This document shows, piece by piece, positions 1 to 6,011 of a stretch of DNA of 7,219 nucleotides. The DNA lies in NCBI GenBank assembly GCA_022822245.1, contig JAJECB010000234.1:1-7219 (forward strand), given 5' to 3'. The notes below the pieces were generated by a model, which searched no databases, was not told the DNA's origin, and saw nothing but the letters and a program-made list of their open reading frames with translations. The position numbers and the translations under genes are program-made. Origin of the DNA: Gammaproteobacteria bacterium. Its GTDB lineage: Bacteria; Pseudomonadota; Gammaproteobacteria; HK1. Each line of letters starts with the position of its first letter. The first letter of the stretch is position 1.

Positions 1-2
1 GG

Positions 3-446
3 TCAGGCTTCCTCCTCGAGGGGGCGGTCGATTGCCCAGAGGTAGCCGTCCGGGTCGAGGATGAAGACCTCGCGCACGCCGTGGGGCTTGTCCATCGCCC
101 CGGCGAGGATCGGGTCGCCCCGCTCTCGCGCCGCCGCCTCGGCCGCGTCGGGGTCGGTGTCGTGGAGCCGGATCTCCGCTCCGATGCCCCGCGCGTCGTC
201 GGCCGCGAGGCTTCCGTGGAGCGGATGGTCGCGGTAGGTGTGGTCGGCGTGGAGCATCCACTCCGAAGGGCCGTGCCGGAGCATCGCGAAGTCGGGATCG
301 GAGTAGACCGGCTCGACGCCGAGCACTTCCCGGGCGAAGTCGAGGGCGCGCGCCATGTCGCGGACGAGGAGATTGAGGGAGAGCCCCCGCAGCGAGCGCC
401 CGTACTCGTCGGCGGGCATCCACGGGTCGCCTTCGCGCAGCTTCAT
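3..446 (-). CDS. VOC-superfamily (glyoxalase/bleomycin-resistance fold) protein
   Basis: This is a 147-residue single-domain protein of the vicinal-oxygen-chelate superfamily. The N-terminal beta strand and helix are visible at residues 22-43 (LSLNLLVRDMARALDF, then LGVEP), and the closing strand with its DPDG turn is at about 125-140 (REVFILDPDGYLWAID). The length suits one VOC module of two beta-alpha-beta-beta-beta halves. The usual metal ligands are not obvious: the first strand has no His or Gln, and the expected C-terminal Glu position reads Asp140 or nothing. His66 is a possible ligand. It may therefore be a binding protein or an unusual enzyme, and its substrate cannot be named. Met10 (start at 419, giving 138 residues, with a GAAGG about 10 nt upstream) is a credible alternative start; neither start has a strong ribosome site. 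It lies 48 bp after the PhyH-like oxygenase on the same strand and is probably co-transcribed with it. Confidence 0.85.
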   Translation of the reverse strand: MKLREGDPWMPADEYGRSLRGLSLNLLVRDMARALDFAREVLGVEPVYSDPDFAMLRHGPSEWMLHADHTYRDHPLHGSLAADDARGIGAEIRLHDTDPDAAEAAARERGDPILAGAMDKPHGVREVFILDPDGYLWAIDRPLEEEA

Positions 447-494
447 CCCCGGGGGTCTCGGGAGGCGCGGGGCCGGCTCGTCACCGCCGACCGG

Positions 495-1331
495 TCAGAC
501 GACGGGACGCACGCGCTCCGCATCGCGGAACAGGATGTCCCGGAGGGCCCCGCTCGCCCGCTCGTGGAACGCGATCGCGTCGGGATCGAGGTCCCGCGAC
601 GGCACCGGGGCGAGTTGAAAGTGGCCGTACCGGTCCTCGCCGCGCACGAGGGCCGCGCTGTCCCACTCGCCCGCCGTCTGCCGGGTGCGGGTCGAGATGT
701 AGTGCATGGAGATCCCGATCCGCCGGTCGTCGGTGCGGTTGGGGCCGGAGGCGTGGGCGAGGCCCACGTTGTGCAGCGACGCCTGCCCCGGTGCGAGGGC
801 CATGGAGACGGTCTTCGACTCGTCGACGTCGACCGCGATCTCCTGCCCTCGGGTGAGGAGGTTGTCGTCGTGGTACTCGTCGCGATGCGGAAGCACCTCC
901 TCGCGGTGGCTGCCGGGCAGCACCCGCATGCAGCCGCTCTCCTCGGTGGCCGGGGAGAGCGCCACCCATGCGGTGACCAGTTCGGAGGTGTCGAGCCCCC
1001 AGTAGCGGACGTCCTGGTGCCAGGAGACGAAGCTCGGGCTCTTCGCCTCCTTGATCCAGAAGATCGTGTTCCAGCAGAGGATGTCGGGCCCGATGAGATC
1101 CTCGACCGCATCGAGGATCCGGGGGTGGCGCATGAGGTCGTCCACCCACTTGAAGAGCAGGTGCGACTTGCTGCGCTGCGGCCCGTGGACGGGCTGGCCC
1201 TGCTGCGCCTCGAACGCCTCGAGCCGCGCGCGGTTGGCGGCGACCTCGTCCGCGTCGAGAACCTCGATGGGAAAGTAGTAGCCTTCCTCGCGATACTGGT
1301 CGGCCGCCGCCCGGTCCAGCCGCTTCGCCAT
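495..1331 (-). CDS. Phytanoyl-CoA dioxygenase (PhyH) family Fe(II)/2-oxoglutarate oxygenase
   Basis: This is a 278-residue non-haem iron oxygenase, expected to use Fe(II), O2 and 2-oxoglutarate to hydroxylate a small substrate in the cytoplasm. The jelly-roll motifs are intact. The proximal iron pair is His105 and Asp107 in SWHQDVRYWG, the distal His is His193 in LAHASGPN, and Arg203/Arg204 in DDRRIGISMHY should bind the 2-oxoglutarate carboxylate. The segment at 120-141 (TAWVALSPATEESGCMRVLPGS) is the typical family core. Because the acidic ligand Asp107 is present, a hydroxylase fits better than a halogenase, which would have Ala or Gly there. The length is normal for bacterial PhyH proteins. 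The start is supported by GAGGGAG 5 nt upstream (plus-strand 1337-1343). The substrate is unknown: bacterial members act on ectoine, secondary metabolites, phosphonates and others, and the neighbours do not decide it. The VOC gene follows after 48 bp. Confidence 0.92.
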   Translation of the reverse strand: MAKRLDRAAADQYREEGYYFPIEVLDADEVAANRARLEAFEAQQGQPVHGPQRSKSHLLFKWVDDLMRHPRILDAVEDLIGPDILCWNTIFWIKEAKSPSFVSWHQDVRYWGLDTSELVTAWVALSPATEESGCMRVLPGSHREEVLPHRDEYHDDNLLTRGQEIAVDVDESKTVSMALAPGQASLHNVGLAHASGPNRTDDRRIGISMHYISTRTRQTAGEWDSAALVRGEDRYGHFQLAPVPSRDLDPDAIAFHERASGALRDILFRDAERVRPVV

Positions 1332-1422
1332 GGGTGCTCCCTCGGTTCGCCGCCCGGAGCGAGCCTACCACAGGCCCTGTGCCCGGAACCGGGAGCGGGC
1401 CGTGGGTGCACGCCGGCGGCGC

Positions 1423-1482
1423 AGCGGGTTCGAGGCCGGGCGGACCCGAGGCGCAGCGGCAAGGCGCCGCGCCGAACCCGCG
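1423..1482. repeat. Inverted repeat in the pcaG-PhyH gap
   Basis: A perfect 9-bp inverted repeat, GCGGGTTCG at 1424-1432 and CGAACCCGC at 1473-1481, lies in the 181-bp space between pcaG and the PhyH-like gene. The 40-nt interior can form smaller GC stems. No T-tract follows on the minus strand, so a classic intrinsic terminator is not shown. It could be a transcript-end structure or a regulator site. It is also possible that this is chance in such GC-rich DNA. Confidence 0.3.
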
Positions 1483-1499
1483 GCTCCGTGGCAGCCGGC

Positions 1500-1514
1500 G
1501 AGCCGGTCCGGCTC
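1500..1514 (-). terminator. Small hairpin overlapping the pcaG stop
   Basis: GAGCCG, a 3-nt loop, then CGGCTC form a perfect 6-bp stem that overlaps two bases of the pcaG TGA. It could mark the 3' end of the pcaHG message together with the larger inverted repeat further downstream. No U-tract follows, so the terminator role is weakly supported. Confidence 0.25.
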
Positions 1515-2148
1515 AGAAGTCGAGGAACACCGTCTCGCCGGCCCCCTGGAGGCGGATGTCGAATCGGTAGACGAGGGGGATCGGGCTCGGGCGCGCCGTG
1601 TCGAGAGTCGCGACGAGGGTGCCCCGCCGTGCGGGCTCGACGGTGCGGAGGACGGGGTCCGCGGCATTGGCCGCGCCCTCGTCGTCGAAGTAGACCCGCG
1701 TCGCGAGGTGGTGGAGCAGGCCCCGGGCGAACACGATGAGGTTGAGGTGCGGCGCCTGCCACGCGTTCCCGCGCCCCGGCACCGGCCCCGGCTTCACCGT
1801 CTCCAGGCGGAACCCGCCCGCCGCGTCGGTTCCGAGCCGCGCGAAGCCGTGGAACGCGTCGTCGAGGCCCGCGTCCCCGCGCGTGTCGGCGGGGTGGTCA
1901 TAGCGCCCGTCCGCGTTCGCCTGCCACACCTCGAGCATTGCGTCGGATACCGGTTCGCCGGCGCCGTCGAGCACCCGGCCTTCGATCCGGATCCGGGTCC
2001 CCCTCGCCCCGTCCGGCACGCGGACCTCCCCGACCCCCCGGCCGCGGTCGAGGAGCGCGGGCGCGAAGAACGGCCCGATGGTCTGAGCGGGGGTCTGCGC
2101 GTGGGTCTGGCCCCGGCGCGCACCGGACGGCGGGCGGCGCGCGGTCAT
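1513..2148 (-). CDS. pcaG: Protocatechuate 3,4-dioxygenase, alpha subunit
   Basis: This is the alpha subunit of the intradiol dioxygenase that, with PcaH, cleaves protocatechuate to 3-carboxy-cis,cis-muconate in the beta-ketoadipate pathway. From the start chosen here it has 211 residues, close to the roughly 200 of the Pseudomonas protein. Diagnostic segments are TPAQTIGPFF at 19-28, the fold core MLEVWQANADGRYDHP at 71-86, APHLNLIVFARG at 132-143, TRVYFDDE at 150-157, and the C-terminal YRFDIRLQGAGETVFLDF. The alpha subunit normally lacks the iron ligands, and here PHLNL replaces the HIH pair of PcaH, as expected. An in-frame ATG at 2187 would add 13 residues, but that stretch is only the translation of a purine-rich Shine-Dalgarno region. 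GGGGAGGGGGAG sits 8 nt before the ATG at 2148, so the shorter form is preferred. It follows pcaH on the same strand with a 93-bp gap. Confidence 0.94.
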   Translation of the reverse strand: MTARRPPSGARRGQTHAQTPAQTIGPFFAPALLDRGRGVGEVRVPDGARGTRIRIEGRVLDGAGEPVSDAMLEVWQANADGRYDHPADTRGDAGLDDAFHGFARLGTDAAGGFRLETVKPGPVPGRGNAWQAPHLNLIVFARGLLHHLATRVYFDDEGAANAADPVLRTVEPARRGTLVATLDTARPSPIPLVYRFDIRLQGAGETVFLDF

Positions 2149-2156
2149 GGCTCCGG

Positions 2157-2168
2157 CTCCCCCTCCCC
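2157..2168 (-). promoter_or_regulatory. Ribosome binding site that decides the pcaG start
   Basis: On the minus strand this reads GGGGAGGGGGAG, ending 8 nt before the ATG at 2148. The upstream in-frame ATG at 2187 has no comparable site. This supports translation of pcaG from 2148. Confidence 0.55.
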
Positions 2169-2241
2169 GCGCCGGTGGAACGGACATGGCGTTCGCCGCA
2201 TCTGCCCCGCCCCTGCCCCGCCTCTGCCCGCCGATCCGCGC

Positions 2242-2988
2242 CTAGCCGAGCGCCGGGGTCTCGAACCGCCCCCGCAGCACGATGTCCCACTCGTAGCCGA
2301 GCGCCCGGCCGGGCTCGGTGACCTCGAGCGAGAACGCGGCCACGAGACGCGCCCGGGCCTCGTCGCCGGGAACAGCCTCGAGGATCGGGTCGAGGGCGAG
2401 CAACGGATCTCCGGGAAAGTACATCTGGGTCACGAGCCGCGTCGCCCACGCCGGACCGAACAGCGAGAAGTGGATGTGCGCCGGGCGCCACGCATTGTGG
2501 TGGTTACCCCACGGATAGGCGCCCGGCTTCACGGTGACGAAGCGATACCTCCCCTCCCCGTCCGTCCGCGTCCGGCCTTCACCGGAGAAGTTGGGGTCGA
2601 GGGGCGCATCGTGGCCATCGGCGGGATGGCGGTAGCGCCCCGCCGCGTTCGTCTGCCAGATCTCGACGAGGGTGTCGGGCACCGGGCGCCCGCCCTCGTC
2701 GAGGACCCGCCCGCTCACCACGATTCGCTCTCCCTGGGGCACGCCGCCGGCGCGCGCGTTGCGGGTGAGGTCCGCGTCGTCGCCGTCCGCGCCGGGCAGC
2801 CGTCCGGGGCCGGTGACCTCCGAGAGGGTCTGGCCGATCGTGACCGGCGGCAGGCTCGGCGCGCGGAGCGCGGTCGAGCGGTAGGCGGGGTGGCGGTACG
2901 GGGGATGGGCGTCCGCGTCGCGCGGCCGGTACACGTTCCCTTCATCCATCGTCGCGGCCGGTTCGGGATCGGGGCGGGCGGTCATCAT
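2242..2988 (-). CDS. pcaH: Protocatechuate 3,4-dioxygenase, beta (iron-binding) subunit
   Basis: This is the catalytic beta subunit of protocatechuate 3,4-dioxygenase, which holds the Fe(III). Counting from the start at 2988 (248 residues; the Pseudomonas protein is about 239), the iron ligands are Tyr119 in GRYRHP, Tyr158 in PGAYPWGN, and His171 and His173 in RPAHIHF. These match the known Tyr-Tyr-His-His set, and Arg168 is the conserved catalytic arginine. The N-terminal arm (YRPRDADAHPPY, then TIGQTLSEVTGPG) and the C-terminal EWDIVLRGRFETP are also typical. The open frame continues upstream to 3306, but that part overlaps uraH and has no family similarity. Two tandem ATGs at 2986-2988 and 2983-2985 fit the family length. 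No strong Shine-Dalgarno is visible, and Met at 2949 is a less likely alternative. It is first in the pcaHG pair and divergent from uraH. No other pca genes (pcaB, C, D, I, J, Q) are in the window. Confidence 0.95.
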   Translation of the reverse strand: MMTARPDPEPAATMDEGNVYRPRDADAHPPYRHPAYRSTALRAPSLPPVTIGQTLSEVTGPGRLPGADGDDADLTRNARAGGVPQGERIVVSGRVLDEGGRPVPDTLVEIWQTNAAGRYRHPADGHDAPLDPNFSGEGRTRTDGEGRYRFVTVKPGAYPWGNHHNAWRPAHIHFSLFGPAWATRLVTQMYFPGDPLLALDPILEAVPGDEARARLVAAFSLEVTEPGRALGYEWDIVLRGRFETPALG

Positions 2989-3063
2989 GCCCGACGGCCG
3001 GGCGGAGCGGAACCCCGCGCCCGTCCCCCCCGGCGCCCGATCGACCGACCGCCCGTCCTTCCT

Positions 3064-3092
3064 TTGTGCGGCCTGCGCGCGGCTGGGATAAT
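3064..3092 (+). promoter_or_regulatory. Sigma70-like promoter candidate for uraH-xdhA
   Basis: TTGTGC at 3064-3069 (3 of 6 matches to TTGACA) is followed after exactly 17 bp by GATAAT at 3087-3092 (5 of 6 matches to TATAAT). This is one of the few AT-richer spots in the region. Transcription would begin near 3099 and leave a leader of about 77 nt before uraH. The -35 element is weak, so this is a candidate only. Confidence 0.45.
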
Positions 3093-3112
3093 CGCGTGCG
3101 GGCCGGGCGGGA

Positions 3113-3129
3113 CGGCGGGCGAACCGCCG
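3113..3129 (+). promoter_or_regulatory. GC hairpin in the uraH leader
   Basis: CGGCGG, a 5-nt loop GCGAA, then CCGCCG form a perfect 6-bp stem about 30 nt before the uraH ribosome site. It would lie inside the leader RNA if the promoter at 3064-3092 is used. Its role is unknown, and simple GC-rich composition could explain it. Confidence 0.25.
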
Positions 3130-3161
3130 CCCGAGCCGCCGGCCGGCCACGGACGAAACGC

Positions 3162-3166
3162 AGGAG
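3162..3166 (+). promoter_or_regulatory. uraH ribosome binding site
   Basis: AGGAG lies 9 nt before the uraH ATG at 3176. It fixes that start, which also gives the normal family N-terminus. Confidence 0.6.
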
Positions 3167-3175
3167 ACGTCGGGA

Positions 3176-3538
3176 ATGGGCCGACTGACCACCCATGTGC
3201 TCGACACGATGGCGGGGGGACCCGCCGCCGGTCTCGCCATCGAGCTCTGGGGGCTTCCGGGATCGGGCGGGGGAGAACCCAGACGCCTCGCCGCGGTGGT
3301 CACCAACGCGGACGGGCGCGCCGACTCGCCCCTGCTGGAGGGCGACGCCCTCGCCGCCGGGCGCTACGAGCTCCGCTTCCAGGTCGGTGCGTACCTCAAG
3401 GCACGACACGGCATCGAGGCGGACCCTCTCTTCCTCGACGAGATCCCGGTCCGCTTCGGCATCGCCGACCCCGCGCAGCACTACCACGTGCCGCTGCTGC
3501 TCTCGGCCTACGGGTACTCGACCTACCGGGGAAGCTGA
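3176..3538 (+). CDS. uraH: 5-hydroxyisourate hydrolase (transthyretin-like)
   Basis: This 120-residue enzyme hydrolyses 5-hydroxyisourate, the unstable product of urate oxidation, to OHCU on the way to allantoin. It belongs to the transthyretin-related family and should be a tetramer. The start LTTHVLDT with His7, Arg48 in TNADGR, His104 in HYHVPLLLS, and the C-terminal signature YSTYRGS at 114-120 are all present. These are the catalytic or signature positions of this hydrolase and are absent from true transthyretin. The length is normal for a cytoplasmic form, and there is no signal peptide. Its stop is 3 bp before xdhA, so the two are almost certainly one operon. The upstream reaction (urate oxidase) and the downstream OHCU decarboxylase are not encoded in the window. 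Confidence 0.96.
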   Translation: MGRLTTHVLDTMAGGPAAGLAIELWGLPGSGGGEPRRLAAVVTNADGRADSPLLEGDALAAGRYELRFQVGAYLKARHGIEADPLFLDEIPVRFGIADPAQHYHVPLLLSAYGYSTYRGS

Positions 3539-3541
3539 GCC

Positions 3542-5023
3542 GTGCCGCGCGACGTCGTCCGCTTCCTCCGGCGCGGCCGGGTCGTCGAACGGCGCGGGTT
3601 CGCGCCGGCCGAGACCCTGCTCGATCACCTGCGCCTCCACGAGCGCGCGCTCGGCACCAAGGAGGGCTGCGCGGAGGGCGACTGCGGGGCGTGCACGGTG
3701 GCCGTCGGACGCCTCCGGGACGGCCGCCCGGTCTACGAGCCGGTGAACGCCTGCATCCAGCTCCTCGGAATGGTGGACGGGGCGGAGGTGGTGACCGCGG
3801 ACGACCTCGCGGCGTCGAGCCGCCGGCTCCATCCCGTGCAGCAGGCGCTGGTCGACACCCACGCCTCGCAGTGCGGGTTCTGCACCCCGGGGTTCGTGAT
3901 GAGCCTCTTCGCCCTCTACCACGCGGGGGTGCGGGCGGACCGGGCGACGGTGAACGACTGGCTCGCCGGCAACCTCTGCCGCTGCACCGGCTACCGCCCA
4001 ATCGCGGACGCGGCCCTCGCGTGCTGCACGGGCGAGGCGGATGACGCGTATGCCGAGCGCGCCCCCGAGACCGCGCGCCGGCTCGCCGACCTCGCGGCCG
4101 ACGAGGACGACCACATCTTCGCCGGCAACGAGGACGCGTTCTTCGCCGCTCCCGCCACCGAGGACGCCCTCGCGGCGCTCGCCGCCCGCTACCCGGACGC
4201 GACCCTCGTCGCCGGGGCCACCGACGTGGGGCTCTGGATCACCAAGCAGCTCCGCGACCTGCCCCGCATCGTGCACACCGGACGCGTCGCCTCGCTGCAC
4301 GAGGTCCGGGAGCGAAGCGACCGAGTGGAGATCGGCGCGGCCGCGACCTACGCGGAGGCCGAGCCGGCCCTCCGCGCCCTCGACCCCGACATCGGGGAGA
4401 TGCTGCGCCGCCTCGGCTCGAAGCAGGTCCGCGCGGCGGGCACCATCGGCGGCAACATCGCCAACGGCTCCCCGATCGGCGACTCCCCGCCGGTGCTCAT
4501 CGCCCTCGGGGCCATGATCGAGCTCCGCCTCGGCGCGGCGCGGCGGACCCTGCCCCTCGAGGACTTCTTCATCGACTACGGCCGCCAGGACCGCAAGCCG
4601 GGCGAGGTCCTCACCCGCATCGTCGTCCCGCGCCCGGGGCCGGCGGAGCGCTTTCGCTGCTACAAGGTCTCGAAGCGCTTCGACCAGGACATCTCCGCCC
4701 TCCTCGGCGCCTTCCGGCTGCGCGTCGAGGCAGATCGCGTCGTCGAGGCGCGCATCGCCTACGGGGGCATGGCGGCCACCCCGAAGCGGGCCCGTTGCGC
4801 CGAACGGGCCGCCGCCGGCCTTCGACTCGACGATCCCGCGGGGTGGCCCGCCGCCGCGGCGGCCCTCGCCGAGGACTTCTCACCGATCGACGACCACCGG
4901 GCGAGCGCCGCCTACCGCATGCGGGTCGCGCGCTCGCTCCTCGTGAAGGCGCTCGCGGAGGTCGCGGGGCGCCCGAGCGCGGAGACCCGGGTGGTGGGCG
5001 TCCGCGAGCGGGCGGCGGCCTGA
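3542..5023 (+). CDS. xdhA: Xanthine dehydrogenase small subunit (2Fe-2S and FAD)
   Basis: This 493-residue subunit carries the electron-transfer domains of xanthine dehydrogenase, which oxidises hypoxanthine and xanthine to urate and passes electrons to NAD+ through FAD. The first, plant-type 2Fe-2S domain has Cys43, Cys48, Cys51 ([10 protein letters not shown]) and Cys71. The second, alpha-helical 2Fe-2S domain has Cys111 and Cys114 (QCGFC) and Cys146 and Cys148 ([11 protein letters not shown]). The FAD domain spans about 193-370, with [11 protein letters not shown] at 222-232 and [17 protein letters not shown] at 301-317, and a CO-dehydrogenase flavoprotein C-terminal domain follows to about 480. 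All cofactor cysteines are intact, and the length is a little above that of the Rhodobacter protein. Translation starts at GTG 3 bp after the uraH stop, with GGGGAAG upstream, suggesting coupling. Its catalytic partner XdhB, which holds the molybdopterin, is not next to it: cysD follows instead. Confidence 0.95.
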   Translation: MPRDVVRFLRRGRVVERRGFAPAETLLDHLRLHERALGTKEGCAEGDCGACTVAVGRLRDGRPVYEPVNACIQLLGMVDGAEVVTADDLAASSRRLHPVQQALVDTHASQCGFCTPGFVMSLFALYHAGVRADRATVNDWLAGNLCRCTGYRPIADAALACCTGEADDAYAERAPETARRLADLAADEDDHIFAGNEDAFFAAPATEDALAALAARYPDATLVAGATDVGLWITKQLRDLPRIVHTGRVASLHEVRERSDRVEIGAAATYAEAEPALRALDPDIGEMLRRLGSKQVRAAGTIGGNIANGSPIGDSPPVLIALGAMIELRLGAARRTLPLEDFFIDYGRQDRKPGEVLTRIVVPRPGPAERFRCYKVSKRFDQDISALLGAFRLRVEADRVVEARIAYGGMAATPKRARCAERAAAGLRLDDPAGWPAAAAALAEDFSPIDDHRASAAYRMRVARSLLVKALAEVAGRPSAETRVVGVRERAAA

Positions 5024-5043
5024 CCCGGCTTCCGCGCCGGGTC
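5022..5043 (+). terminator. Hairpin over the xdhA stop codon
   Basis: GACCCGGC, a 6-nt loop TTCCGC, then GCCGGGTC form a perfect 8-bp GC-rich stem that begins inside the xdhA TGA. No T-run follows, so it is not a standard intrinsic terminator. It is nevertheless the strongest hairpin noticed in the window, and it sits at a functional boundary between purine and sulfate genes. A transcript-end or mRNA-protecting role is plausible. Confidence 0.4.
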
Positions 5044-5064
5044 CATCACGAGAAGAAGCCGCCC

Positions 5065-5979
5065 GTGTCCGGCCCGCCGCCGCGCCTCCCCCACCTCCGC
5101 CGGCTCGAGGCGGAGTCGATCCACATCATGCGCGAGGTGGTGTCCGAGCTTCGCCACCCGGTGATGCTCTATTCGACGGGCAAGGACTCGTCGGTCATGC
5201 TGCACCTCGCGCGCAAGGCGTTCCACCCGTCGCCGCCCCCCTTCCCGCTCCTGCACGTCGACACCACCTGGAAGTTCCCGGAGATGTACGCCTTCCGGGA
5301 CCGGATGGCCGCGGAGCACGGGATGGAGCTCCTGGTCCACGTCAATCCGGAGGGCGTGGAGCGGGGGATCGGGCCGTTCACCCACGGGTCGGCCCTCCAT
5401 ACCGACGTCATGAAGACGCAGGCGCTGCGGCAGGCGCTCGAGAAGTTCGGCTTCGACGCCGCGTTCGGCGGCGCGCGGCGCGACGAGGAGCGCTCGCGCG
5501 CCAAGGAGCGGGTCTTCTCGTTCCGCACCGCCTCCCACCGCTGGGACCCGCGGCGCCAGCGCCCCGAGCTCTGGCGGCTCTACAACCCCCGGGTGAACCC
5601 CGGGGAGTCGATCCGCGTCTTCCCGCTCTCGGACTGGACCGAGCTCGACGTGTGGCACTACATCCACCTCGAAGGGATCCCGGTCGTCCCCCTCTACTTC
5701 GCGGCCCCGCGCCCGGTGGTCGAGCGCGAGGGGACGCTCGTCATGCGGGTGGACGAGCGCATGGCCCTCGCGGACGGCGAGAGGGTCGAGACCCGGATGG
5801 TCCGGTTCCGCACCCTCGGCTGCTGGCCCCTGACCGGGGCGGTGGAGTCCGAGGCACGCGATCTGCCCGCCGTCATCCGGGAGCTGCGCCTCGCCGCCGC
5901 CTCCGAGCGGCAGGGCCGGGTCATCGACCACGACCAGACCGGCTCGATGGAGAAGAAGAAGCAGGAGGGCTACTTCTGA
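5065..5979 (+). CDS. cysD: Sulfate adenylyltransferase (ATP sulfurylase) subunit 2
   Basis: This is the catalytic subunit of the CysD-CysN ATP sulfurylase, which makes adenosine 5'-phosphosulfate from ATP and sulfate in assimilation. From a GTG start it has 304 residues, compared with 302 in Escherichia coli, and aligns with that protein from the N-terminal [12 protein letters not shown] onward. The PP-loop [11 protein letters not shown] is at 36-46, [17 protein letters not shown] at 133-149, [17 protein letters not shown] at 246-262, and the canonical C-terminus [12 protein letters not shown] closes it. The open frame runs back to 4795 inside xdhA, but that extension is arginine-rich translation of another gene's frame. 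The first ATG, at residue 22, would remove conserved sequence, so GTG at 5065 is preferred. It has a purine-rich GAGAAGAAG 6 nt upstream. It begins 41 bp after xdhA and is followed by cysN. Confidence 0.95.
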   Translation: MSGPPPRLPHLRRLEAESIHIMREVVSELRHPVMLYSTGKDSSVMLHLARKAFHPSPPPFPLLHVDTTWKFPEMYAFRDRMAAEHGMELLVHVNPEGVERGIGPFTHGSALHTDVMKTQALRQALEKFGFDAAFGGARRDEERSRAKERVFSFRTASHRWDPRRQRPELWRLYNPRVNPGESIRVFPLSDWTELDVWHYIHLEGIPVVPLYFAAPRPVVEREGTLVMRVDERMALADGERVETRMVRFRTLGCWPLTGAVESEARDLPAVIRELRLAAASERQGRVIDHDQTGSMEKKKQEGYF

Positions 5980-6011
5980 TGGTGTTGGAGCGATGCGGGA
6001 CGGGGGTCTGA
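5979..6011 (+). other. Ten-codon minicistron bridging cysD and cysN
   Basis: An ATG at 5979 overlaps the cysD TGA (TGATG), opens a 10-codon frame reading [10 protein letters not shown], and ends in a TGA at 6009-6011 that overlaps the ATG at 6011 of cysN (again TGATG). A ribosome finishing cysD could therefore restart twice and arrive at cysN. The peptide itself is unlikely to matter. Coupling is inference from the layout, and chance cannot be excluded. Confidence 0.35.

Larger units (their letters stand above)
2989..3175. promoter_or_regulatory. Divergent control region between pcaH and uraH
   Basis: These 187 bp separate two gene pairs read in opposite directions and must contain or overlap their start signals, unless transcription enters from further away. 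The region has a sigma70-like candidate facing uraH, a GC-rich hairpin in the presumed uraH leader and an AGGAG site. I see no convincing promoter facing pcaH and no clear operator. The hairpin-forming GCCCG/CGGGC repeat at 2989-3003 lies directly against the pcaH ATG. Confidence 0.5.

Noticed and set aside
1424..1440. GGTTCGAGGCC, resembling a tRNA T-arm
   Set aside because: The flanking bases do not pair into a 5-bp T-stem, and no acceptor or anticodon stem surrounds it.
81..1739. 552-codon plus-strand open frame opposite the VOC, PhyH and pcaG genes
   Set aside because: It lies antisense to three well-recognised genes, has an Arg/Gly/Pro/Val-rich composition and shows no family motif. Long shadow frames are expected at this GC content.
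2242..2988. Catechol or hydroxyquinol 1,2-dioxygenase instead of PcaH
   Set aside because: The adjacent alpha-type subunit lacking iron ligands, together with the PcaH-type N-terminal arm and C-terminus, fits protocatechuate 3,4-dioxygenase much better.
2989..3306. N-terminal extension of pcaH to 3306
   Set aside because: It would overlap uraH on the other strand, adds 106 residues not found in the family, and tandem ATGs at 2983-2988 give the normal length.
1330..4044. 904-codon plus-strand open frame spanning pcaG, pcaH, uraH and part of xdhA
   Set aside because: It crosses several real genes in the wrong strand or frame and is low-complexity in composition. No domain is recognisable.
2942..4300. 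452-codon minus-strand open frame opposite uraH and xdhA
   Set aside because: It is antisense to two genes with clear catalytic motifs and has no motif of its own.
4795..5064. N-terminal extension of cysD into xdhA
   Set aside because: The added residues are Arg-rich shadow sequence; the GTG at 5065 gives the usual CysD length and N-terminus.
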